From: JAGNRR01 sp964389575
GTDB lineage: Bacteria; Bacteroidota; Bacteroidia; Chitinophagales; Chitinophagaceae
Direction: 5' to 3'
Assembly: GCA_964389575.1 (NCBI GenBank)
Contig: CAYMFF010000002.1
Span: 1 to 64,000 of the forward strand
DNA length: 64,000 nt
Made by a program: the position numbers and the translations under genes. Each line of letters begins with the position of its first letter. The stretch's first letter is position 1. Positions 15,922 through 24,600 of the stretch are shown piece by piece. The notes beneath the pieces are model-generated. The model worked only from the letters and a program-made list of their open reading frames with translations. It was not told where the DNA came from and made no database searches.

Positions 15922-16449
15922 ATGAAATACATCTCTCTTTTAGTACTTGCACTATTTACATTTTCTTGTAATAAAGTAGATAAACTAACTCAGTTCAACT
16001 TGTCATACACAAGTCAAGTGACTGTGCCGGCAAATTCAGTTATTTCTGTTCCTATAGATATCTTAACTCCGGATATTCAAACAAACTCAGAAAGCAAATT
16101 CAATGTTGAGAATACTAATAAAGATCTCATTGAGGAGGTTCGATTGACGAAACTAATTTTAGACTTAACATCGCCCTCCAATGCTGATTTTAGCTTCTTA
16201 AAAGAAATAAAAATTTACATATCAGCTGATGGATTAAACGAAACTGAAATCGCCTCCAGAACGAACATCCCAAATAATTTGGGAAACTCCTTGGAACTGG
16301 AAACAACTGATTTAAACCTAATGGAATACGTCAAAAAAGATGAGTTTAAACTAAAAGTAGAAACTGTAACTGATGAAGCACTTACACAAGATCATGTAAT
16401 TGATATTAATAGTGAATTCTTCGTTGATGCTAAGATATTGGGCCAATAG
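15922..16449 (+). CDS. Hypothetical lipoprotein downstream of the TonB receptor
   Basis: A 175-residue lipoprotein: MKYISLLVLALFTFSC lipobox (Cys16), then a beta-rich domain without a family I can name. It follows the TonB receptor by 39 nt with no terminator, so it is probably the last gene of that unit and may be a surface or periplasmic partner. The ATG at 15913 (MINMKY) is an alternative start giving three more residues. Confidence 0.75.
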   Translation: MKYISLLVLALFTFSCNKVDKLTQFNLSYTSQVTVPANSVISVPIDILTPDIQTNSESKFNVENTNKDLIEEVRLTKLILDLTSPSNADFSFLKEIKIYISADGLNETEIASRTNIPNNLGNSLELETTDLNLMEYVKKDEFKLKVETVTDEALTQDHVIDINSEFFVDAKILGQ

Positions 16450-16492
16450 ATAAGTTAATATTATTCTATCTTTTTTGTTACCTTAGATTTTC

Positions 16493-17524
16493 ATGAATCT
16501 AAACCGAATTGCTAGTGTTCTAGTCATCACAACTATTATAGTTGCTTTCCTAATCTATGGAAAAAATTTGATTATACCTTTTGTGCTGGCCGCATTCATT
16601 TGGTTTATCATTCGTGAAATAAGGATTTTTATTAGAAGGAATAAATTTATAAGAGAAAAGCTGCCTACTTGGGTAGAGAATCTCATGTCATCCATTATTC
16701 TATTTGGATTAATTAGTTTTATGGTGAATTTGCTATTGGCTAATATCAATCACCTAAGTGAAAACCTTCCGGAATATGAAAAAAATATCGCACAAGTATC
16801 ACAACTAATCAACGATACTTTTAAAATTGATATCATGAAGCAGATTACGGACTTTACCGGTGGTTTAAAATTTTCTGACATCCTAGGAAGTGTAATTAAC
16901 ACGGTTACTTCTATTGTAGGTAACATTTTTATCATATTGGTTTACTTATTATTTCTATTGTTAGAAGAAAGCGGATTTTCTAAAAAGTTTGATGCCCTTT
17001 TCAATAATTCAGATCAGGCCAATAATGCACGTGGATTGCTCAATAAAATTGATCAATCCATAAGCCGATACATTTCTTTGAAAACCTTAGTCAGTTTTTT
17101 AACCGGATTCTTAAGTTATATAGCATTATTAATTATCGGAGTGGATGCCGCCTTATTTTGGGCTTTCATCATTTTCACGCTGAATTACATCCCTAATATT
17201 GGTTCGCTAATTGCTACCGTTTTTCCAACGGTTTTTGCATTATTGCAATTTGGAGAATTGGGTCCTGCCATTTGGGTTTTGATTATTTTAGGTATAATTC
17301 AACTGATTGTTGGCAATCTCGTAGAGCCAAAAGTTATGGGAAATTCACTTAATCTTAGTTCATTGGTTGTCATATTAGCACTTTCATTATGGGGTGCTCT
17401 TTGGGGCATTGTGGGAATGGTATTAAGCGTTCCCATCACAGTTATTATGCTTATTCTTTTTTCAGAATTTGAGTCAACGCGCAAAATAGCTATCCTTCTT
17501 TCTGAGAAAGGTAATATTGATTAA
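16493..17524 (+). CDS. AI-2E family transporter / permease
   Basis: A 343-residue polytopic inner-membrane protein of the AI-2E (PerM/TqsA) family. Seen: two N-terminal helices (about 5-40), a helix around 60-85, a polar helical domain (90-130), then a long hydrophobic half with the family motifs YIPNIGSLIATVFPT (about 238-252) and VEPKVMGNSLNLSSL (about 279-293). Substrates across the family range from autoinducer-2 to Na+ coupled exchange; none can be assigned here. It is followed 16 nt later by the DUF2461 gene. Confidence 0.9.
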   Translation: MNLNRIASVLVITTIIVAFLIYGKNLIIPFVLAAFIWFIIREIRIFIRRNKFIREKLPTWVENLMSSIILFGLISFMVNLLLANINHLSENLPEYEKNIAQVSQLINDTFKIDIMKQITDFTGGLKFSDILGSVINTVTSIVGNIFIILVYLLFLLLEESGFSKKFDALFNNSDQANNARGLLNKIDQSISRYISLKTLVSFLTGFLSYIALLIIGVDAALFWAFIIFTLNYIPNIGSLIATVFPTVFALLQFGELGPAIWVLIILGIIQLIVGNLVEPKVMGNSLNLSSLVVILALSLWGALWGIVGMVLSVPITVIMLILFSEFESTRKIAILLSEKGNID

Positions 17525-17540
17525 ATTATATTTGTAAAGC

Positions 17541-18227
17541 ATGTCACAAATCACAAAAAACAACTTCAAGTTTTTAGAAGGGCTTAGAAAAAATAATACC
17601 AAACCGTATTTTGAAAAAAATAAGGACACTTATCTGCTGCATCATGAAGAAATGATAAGATTTGCGGATAAGCTTCTAGCGGAGGTCAATAAATTTGATG
17701 AAATAGAAACTCCTACAGGCAAAAAATCCTTGAATAGAATTTATCGTGACATTCGATTCTCTAAAGATAAAACACCTTATAAAACCCATTGGGGCGGCGG
17801 ATTAAAACGCGCTGGCGCTAACCGTCGTGGCGGATTTTATTATCACATAGAAAAAGGAAATTCCTTTGTGGGTGGTGGTTTTTGGTCTCCAAATCCAACG
17901 GATCTCTTGCATATTAGAAAGCAAATAGAAATGGATGCCAGTCCATTACGCAAAGTGCTAAATAGTAAAAAATTCAAAGACTATTTTGGAGGATTAGAAG
18001 GCGAAAAATTAAAATCTTCACCGAAAGGTTTTGACAAAGATCATGAAAACATAGACTTGCTCAACCATAAGCAATTTATCGTTTGGCATAAATTTTCGGA
18101 TAAAGAAGTGACGGATAAAGACTTCTATAAAAAAGTAGCTCAAGGATTTAAAAATATGATTCCACTTTTCACTGTGCTAACAGAATTCCTCACAACGGAT
18201 TTAAATGGAACGAGCCTTTTGAAATAA
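17541..18227 (+). CDS. DUF2461 family protein
   Basis: A 228-residue soluble protein of the DUF2461 (TIGR02453) family. Family signatures: FLEGLRKNNTKPYFEKNKD, IYRDIRFSKDKTPYKTH (about residues 67-83), and GGGFWSPNP. Length is typical. Function unknown. A TATATTTG element (17527-17534), matching the Bacteroidetes -7 box, ends 6 nt before the ATG, so a leaderless or near-leaderless transcript is possible even though the gene also lies just behind the AI-2E permease. Confidence 0.9.
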   Translation: MSQITKNNFKFLEGLRKNNTKPYFEKNKDTYLLHHEEMIRFADKLLAEVNKFDEIETPTGKKSLNRIYRDIRFSKDKTPYKTHWGGGLKRAGANRRGGFYYHIEKGNSFVGGGFWSPNPTDLLHIRKQIEMDASPLRKVLNSKKFKDYFGGLEGEKLKSSPKGFDKDHENIDLLNHKQFIVWHKFSDKEVTDKDFYKKVAQGFKNMIPLFTVLTEFLTTDLNGTSLLK

Positions 18228-18229
18228 AA

Positions 18230-18673
18230 TTAATCCAATCGATAAACAAAAATCACAAAATCTTTTTCTCGCATTCCGTCATAGTCCACGCCTTTCAGAA
18301 TAATGTTACTTTGTGTAGAACCTATTGGCGGTGAATAGGTAAATGAGTAAACGAAAAAATCATCTTGTTTCTCAAATTTAACCTCACTAATTCGCATAAT
18401 GGGTAATACCTTATCATTATTGTTGGATTGCGGTATCATATCGATTTGTGCCACCGAATCTAACTTACGAGAAATTAATTTAAACTGATATTTCTTGCCA
18501 GCTTCTTCAGCAAATTTCAACTCCAACTGTTTTTCAACAGGAGCAGGAAAATATGAGCGGAATATAAATTGAGAGTCTAATTTAGCTTGAATCTCAGCCT
18601 TAGATAATACCGTAGTCCATGCAGACAAATTTTCTGTTGGACTAACCAAAGAGTCCTTCAGAATCGGCTTTAG
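18230..18673 (-). pseudogene. C-terminal domain of the frameshifted RlpA-like protein
   Basis: The frame encodes about 147 residues (KKKLKPILKDSLVSP ... FVIFVYRLD) that match in pattern the C-terminal domain of the neighbouring RlpA paralogue: YSFTYSPPIGSTQ against YYFTYNVPEGTKF, and KDFVIFVYRLD against DDFALFIFDE. It has no good start of its own (first ATG at 18649). One extra A in the run of nine A at 18674-18682 would join it in frame to the upstream RlpA domain, giving a 281-residue protein. It is either a real frameshift, a slippage site, or a base-calling error. Confidence 0.78.
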
Positions 18674-19074
18674 TTTTTTTTTCTCTTTTTATAATTTTTA
18701 GAAAGAACTTCCATTCTTACGCTGGCCAATCCGGCATTTAAATAACCCAATCGTCGAGCCGCTTCTCTAGATAGGTCAATTAGGCGACGATGCGTTAAGC
18801 GTTTCGCCATTCGATCATTGATTTTAACTACGACAGATTTTCCATTTTTCAAGTTCGTCACTTTAACCATGGTTCCCAAGGGTAAAAAATTATTAGCCCC
18901 AGTTAATTTCTTCTGACGAAAAATTTCACCATTGGCTGTCTTCCGCCCTTCGAACATATTATGATAATAGCTTGCAGTACCTTGCCAAACATTTTTGGAG
19001 ACTTTTTTGTTTCCCGCCTCTAAAATTGCGGGTAGGCAAAATAATACCGTTAATAGGAATAGTTTGATTTGCAT
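18670..19074 (-). CDS. RlpA-like double-psi beta-barrel protein, short form
   Basis: A 134-residue exported protein: signal peptide (MQIKLFLLTVLFCLPAILEA), then an RlpA/DPBB domain (about 30-125) with GTASYYHNMFEGRKTANGE, FRQKKLTGANNFLPLGT, VKVTNLKNGKSVVVKINDR and LIDLSREAARRLG. RlpA proteins act on or bind denuded peptidoglycan glycan strands at division sites. The frame ends at KNYKKRKKN immediately after the poly-A run, and the rest of the protein lies in another frame (18230-18673). It is 247 bp downstream of a longer paralogue. Confidence 0.85.
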   Translation of the reverse strand: MQIKLFLLTVLFCLPAILEAGNKKVSKNVWQGTASYYHNMFEGRKTANGEIFRQKKLTGANNFLPLGTMVKVTNLKNGKSVVVKINDRMAKRLTHRRLIDLSREAARRLGYLNAGLASVRMEVLSKNYKKRKKN

Positions 19075-19321
19075 AATGCAAAAGTAGAATTAGCCCACAA
19101 ACAAAATAGCACATTTTGCAAATGAGTTGTTTATATATACAAGGAATAAAAATGTTATTTTCTAGTTGTAAACCAGTGCAGTGGCTAATCGCCGGCCAAT
19201 TAACAACTACTTTAACTAAGTTATTACTGAACAATCTAGCTGAAAAATGAAAAATAGAGACATTTCTTCCGATGTAAAAATTGAATAAAACGCAAATCAA
19301 ATTTGCATCTTAATTCCAAAA

Positions 19322-20515
19322 TTATTCGTCAAAAATAAATAATGCAAAGTCATCACTCTGAGCATTTTCGTATTGAATGCCATTCATTGTAAATCTCAAA
19401 AACTTAGTTCCTTCCGGTACATTATAAGTAAAGTAGTAAATAAAATGATCTCCGTTTTTAGAAAACCTTGGCGCTATATCCACCAGTACTTTATCTTTAA
19501 TGGGCTCATGTGTAGCAGAATCAATGGGCTCAATCATAAAATCTGAGGGTGTTTGTAAATGTTTAGATAGCAGCACAAATGCATATTCAGAACTGTTATT
19601 GGGTTTTAAAAAACTTTTCAATATTTGCCCATTATCTAAAAAAGATAAAGGCCCTCCTTCGATGAATGCACTTTCTTTTGCATAGGACTTTTGGTAATAA
19701 GACAATGTGCTAATCCATGACTTATCTGATTGCGGCATCCAAGAAAGAATCGATTCTTTTTTACGTTTCGACTCTAATTCGCGTTTCTGATTATGATACC
19801 TTGATACTTTTTTTGTGGTAGCGTTTTTAACTGACAGTTTCTTTTTCTTAACTGATGGCTTGGAAACTTTTACTACATTTTTTTTAGATTTGGGTTTGGG
19901 TTTTGGCTTTGTTTTTTGATAAGCTACTTTCTTTGCTTTTGTTTTAGAAGGAGTTGTTTTAACTTTCTTAACCTTGGGTTTCTGGTAAGAAATTTTCTTT
20001 TGAGTGACATAAGGAATTGCCTGAATGGCTTTCTTTTTTTTCTTGACCTTCGGTGGCTGATAAGCAATTTTCTTTTGAGTTACATACGGTATTTTTTTTG
20101 TCCTCGCAGGCTTCTTTTTTTGGGCAATCATTTTGTTATTTGAAGATCCTATGATTTCCATTCTCACCTGAGTCAGACCGGCATGTATAAAACCCAATTG
20201 TCTTGCACTTTCTCTTGAAAGGTCAATTAAACGTTTCATCCGCTTATTCATTCGATCATTGATTTTAACAACAATGGATCTACCATTTTTTAAATTGGTG
20301 ACTCGTACTCTTGTACCTAACTTTAAAAAGTTATTGGCTCCAGTTAATTTTTTCTGGCGGAAAATTTCACCATTGGCAGTTTTCCTGCCTTCAAACATGT
20401 TGTGGTAATAACTGGCTGTACCTTTCCAAACTCCATTTCTAATTTTAGTGTATTGCCCATAAGTCAATACGGGAGTAAAAGAAAGAAGTAAAAGTACAAG
20501 TCTCTTAAACGACAT
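19322..20515 (-). CDS. RlpA-like protein with Lys-rich repeat linker and C-terminal domain
   Basis: A 397-residue exported protein. Signal peptide (1-20), DPBB/RlpA domain (about 27-120) nearly identical in motif to the shorter paralogue downstream (GTASYYHNMFEGRKTANGE). It is followed by a very basic linker (about 130-250) in which a unit IPYVTQKKI(A/S)YQxPKVKK recurs, then a C-terminal beta domain (about 265-397). The linker, rich in Lys/Pro/Gln/Tyr, could bind anionic wall or surface polymers. The C-terminal domain is shared only with the frameshifted neighbour in this window; I cannot name it. Confidence 0.87.
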   Translation of the reverse strand: MSFKRLVLLLLSFTPVLTYGQYTKIRNGVWKGTASYYHNMFEGRKTANGEIFRQKKLTGANNFLKLGTRVRVTNLKNGRSIVVKINDRMNKRMKRLIDLSRESARQLGFIHAGLTQVRMEIIGSSNNKMIAQKKKPARTKKIPYVTQKKIAYQPPKVKKKKKAIQAIPYVTQKKISYQKPKVKKVKTTPSKTKAKKVAYQKTKPKPKPKSKKNVVKVSKPSVKKKKLSVKNATTKKVSRYHNQKRELESKRKKESILSWMPQSDKSWISTLSYYQKSYAKESAFIEGGPLSFLDNGQILKSFLKPNNSSEYAFVLLSKHLQTPSDFMIEPIDSATHEPIKDKVLVDIAPRFSKNGDHFIYYFTYNVPEGTKFLRFTMNGIQYENAQSDDFALFIFDE

Positions 20516-20568
20516 AGGGTAAAAATACTGTGGTCTTTAAGGCGTTTTCTTTTTATTTACTAACAGCC

Positions 20569-21606
20569 TTATAATATATTCACTTCGCGCTGTAAATCAA
20601 TGCCATAGCGGATTCTAACGTCACTAATAATTTGTTCACTTAAGTTGTAAATGTCCAATCCATTACCATTTCCATAATTCACCAGTACAAGTGCCTGTTT
20701 TTTGTGCACTCCGATTTCGCCATCGGTGAAACCTTTCCAACCGGCTTGTTCTATCAGCCAACCTGCTGGAATTTTAATTCCATCTTCTTGTTCATAAAAC
20801 GGAATGTCTTGATAATCCGCCTGAATACTTTTAAAAACATCTATCGTTACTACCGGGTTCTTAAAAAAACTACCTGCATTTCCTATCTCCTTGGGATTGG
20901 GCAATTTACTTTCACGAATTGAAATTACCACATTAGATACATCCTGAATGGAGGGCTCTTTTATTTTTCTTGCTGCTAACTCATTACGAATTGCTCCATA
21001 CGATAATTGCAACGTATGTCGTTTTGATAATTTCAAGGTAACCTGTGAAATAATAAATTTATCCTTAAGCGAATGCTTGAAAATACTTTCACGATAACCA
21101 AACTCACATTCCCCATTAGTAAACTCTTTTACGCTTCCGCTTGATTTCTCAACAGCTTCTACGGTGTCAATAACAGATTTTATTTCTACACCATAGGCCC
21201 CAATATTTTGCATAGGAGCTGCGCCACAGGTTCCCGGAATCAGGGAGAGATTTTCTATCCCACCTAAATTCTGTTCGATGGCCCATAACACACAATCGTG
21301 CCAAGGCTCGCCTGCGCCAAATTTCACCCAAGCAAAATCGTTATCTTCTTTAATAATTTCTTTTCCGTAAATTTCATTTTTTAGTACCAGCGCTTTAACA
21401 TCTTGGGTAAAAAGCACATTACTACCACCGCCCAATACCATATGTTTTTCTGAGCGGTATAAATCACTATTCAATAGCTCTATTAATTCTTGTTTTGAGG
21501 AAAATGATGCGAAGTAATTTGCCTGGGCATCTATCCCAAAGGTATTCATTGTTTTCAGTGATATGTTTTGCTGTACTGCTTGCACGTGGTGCGCAAATTT
21601 AAACAT
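20569..21606 (-). CDS. murB: UDP-N-acetylmuramate dehydrogenase MurB
   Basis: A 345-residue flavoenzyme that reduces UDP-GlcNAc-enolpyruvate to UDP-MurNAc with NADPH in peptidoglycan synthesis. FAD-binding motifs GGGSNVLF, IPGTCGAAPMQNIGAYGVE and YRESIFK (about 190) are seen, with the catalytic serine in GNAGSFFKNP and PAGWLIEQAGWKG in the C-terminal domain. The length and the retained YRES region fit the E. coli-type (type I) enzyme. The ATG at 21606 (MFKFAHHVQ) is used rather than 21651, because homologues begin shortly before SLKTMNTFGID. It diverges from the alpha-2-macroglobulin gene with 65 bp between starts. Confidence 0.96.
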   Translation of the reverse strand: MFKFAHHVQAVQQNISLKTMNTFGIDAQANYFASFSSKQELIELLNSDLYRSEKHMVLGGGSNVLFTQDVKALVLKNEIYGKEIIKEDNDFAWVKFGAGEPWHDCVLWAIEQNLGGIENLSLIPGTCGAAPMQNIGAYGVEIKSVIDTVEAVEKSSGSVKEFTNGECEFGYRESIFKHSLKDKFIISQVTLKLSKRHTLQLSYGAIRNELAARKIKEPSIQDVSNVVISIRESKLPNPKEIGNAGSFFKNPVVTIDVFKSIQADYQDIPFYEQEDGIKIPAGWLIEQAGWKGFTDGEIGVHKKQALVLVNYGNGNGLDIYNLSEQIISDVRIRYGIDLQREVNIL

Positions 21607-21671
21607 TTTGTTATTGCTAATCAGATAGAATGTATTTTTATGGAAATTCATTCAAAAAACATCTTGATAGC

Positions 21672-24600
21672 ATGAAGAAGTCTCTATTGATACTAAGCGC
21701 CATCCTTATTTCACTAAGTAGTATTGCTCAATCCAATTATTATGAAACGCAATGGCAGAAAGTCGCTGAGTTAACTAAAAACCAAAAGTCCCAGGATGCT
21801 GAAAAAATCATTCGGCAGGTTATGGCAACTGCCAAAAAAGAAAAAAATACCGAACAAACCATTAAGTCACTGATTCTGTTACGCAATTCTATCGCACAGC
21901 GAGACGAGAAAGATAAAGTGAATACGATTCAGGATTTTGAAAAAGAAATTCGCGGCCTTCGTTTTCCTGAAAAAAATATCATGCATTCTATGATTGCTTC
22001 TTTATATCATTCTTATTATCAAAACAATCGTTATAAAATTTATAAAAGAACAGAAGTGGCTGATTCTCGTGATCTAAAATTTCCAGCCGATATAGAAACC
22101 TGGACACCTCAATTATTTTTTAATAAAATTCAAGAACAATATGATGCTTCTTTAGAAAACACAAAAGGACTGAAAGAATATAAAACCACTCAGTTTCCAG
22201 AATTAATACAAAAAGGTAAAAACACAGCAACCCTTAGGCCAACACTTTTTGATGTATTAGTTCATCGAGCCATCGACTATTACCAAAACAATGAAATTGA
22301 TATCACAAAAGCATCCTACTATTTCAAACTAAAAAGCCCAAAGGCTTTTGCTCCGGCCGATGAATTTGCTTCTCATGTTTTTAAGACTAAGGATGATTAC
22401 TCCACTAAATACGTAGCATTAAGTTATTTACAATTGGCAACGCGTTTTCATTTAAATGACACAAAAGAAGATGCCCTTATTGATTTAGAAGCCAAAAGAT
22501 TATTATTTGTAAAAAATAATTTTGACGGTTCAAAAGGTCGTGATAAATATATAGCAGCACTTCAAGAGCTTTACAATAAATATCCTAACAGATTAGCTAC
22601 CGCAAAACCAATATTACAATTGGCCAACGAACTACAATCTACAAATAAAGCAAGTGCTGTAGAACATGCAGAAGATATTGTAGAACAATATAAGGAAAGT
22701 ATAGAGTTTACTGCGGCAAAACGACTAATTCAAAATGTAAAGAAAAAAGAACTTAGGCTAACCACAGAAAAAGCCGATGTAGCCGGCAAGAATATTTTGG
22801 GCAAACTGAATTTTAGAAATATTGACAACGTTTATTTTAAAATAATTCCGCTTAGCCCGGAACAATTTAAAAAAAGAGAAACAGATTCAAGAGCTAATAA
22901 AACTATTCCTCGTGGCAAATCAGTAAAAGAATGGAACCTTGCACTAAACAAATCCGCTTGGAAAAATCTTAAAAAGTATGACGCTCATGAAACTGAAATT
23001 AAAATTGATAAGTTATCACAAGGTCATTACGCCATAATCGCCTCAGGCGACCCAACATTTAGCCAGTCCAAATCGCCCGTAAGTTTTTCTTTGTTTCAAA
23101 CCAATGATTTAAGCTATGTGGTAAATGGTGTAGACAATGGCAATGTACTTTATGTTGTCAATCGCTCCACGGGGCAACCGATTAATGGTGCTCGTGTTAC
23201 GCGCTATATTTCTGAATACGATTACAACAAACGAAGAAACGTCAGCACTAAAGTAGACAGCAAACTAAGTGATGCTGAAGGGCGAATAAACTATGTGACT
23301 AGCAAAAACTATAACTACAGACGCTATGATATCGAAATAGAACATCAAGGTCAACAACTTTATATCCGCGGCGCCTTTAATTCAAATCGTAGCTATACTC
23401 CTAAAGATAAAAACACACTACACTTATTTACAGACCGGGCCATTTACAGACCAGGCCAAACAATCTATTTCAAAGGAATATTTGTTCAATCAGCCGGCAA
23501 CCGTCAAAAGCATCAAGTATTATCCGGTAAGAAAATTGACATTATTCTAAAAGATGCAAATTATAAAGAAGTAAAAAAACAAACACTTACGACTAATAAT
23601 TTCGGTTCCATAAATGGAACCTTTACTGCGCCAGAAGGTTTGCTGAATGGACGATTTACATTGTACACTCGAAAAGGACAAAAACAAATTAGAGTAGAAG
23701 AATATAAACGACCCAAGTTTGAAGTAACAATGGATAAGCTAAATCAAAATGTGAAACTGGGTGATCAAATTACAGTCAGCGGAAATGCCAAAGCATATGC
23801 CGGCAATTCAATTGAGGGCGCCAAAGTGAAATACATTGTAAAACGCAACGTGCGTTGGCCATATTATTGGTGTTATTATCGTTGGGGAGGATTTAATAGA
23901 AACTCAAATGAAATCGTAATGACACAGGGTGAAACCACAACGGATGCAGATGGAAAATTCAGTGTTACCTTTTTAGCCGAAGGCGATGAAAATATAGACC
24001 AACGCACTAAACCGTTTTATGACTTTGCCGTTCATGCCGATGTAACGGATGTAAATGGAGAAGTACGAAGTGGTGATAAAAGTTATGCAATTTCAAAAGA
24101 ATCATTATTATTAAGTATTGGCGCGCCTAGCCAAAGTGATTTTAATAAATTTAATAGCATTAAAGTTCAAACAACTAATATTCAGGGAAAATTCACAGCA
24201 ACCGATGTGAAAATAGAATTTATAAAACTGACAGCTCCCGAACGCTTTTTGAAAAAAAGAATGTGGCAAGTACCAAAGCAAAACCTGCTAAGTCAATCAG
24301 ACTTTGCAAAATACTTTCCGGACTATGAATATAAAAATGAAAGTAAGCCACTCTTTTGGGCAGAAGGTAAAACCGTTTGGCAAAAAAACATTCGAACGAA
24401 AGAAAATGAAAGAACCTTTTTACAAAAAATTGCACCCAATGAAGGTTATTATCTCATAAAAGCAACGGCCCGTGATAAAGACAACAACTTGATAGAGGAG
24501 AAAAAAGTAGTGCGCATGGTGAATACCAGCAGAACAAAAGCGGTAAGCAACGAAGCATTATTCACAAACTTATCTGACGCCAGTGTGCAACCCGGTGACC

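Noticed and set aside
18230..18649. A separate small gene downstream of the short RlpA
   Set aside because: It lacks its own signal peptide and start context, and its sequence matches the C-terminal domain of the neighbouring RlpA paralogue, so a frameshift explains it better.
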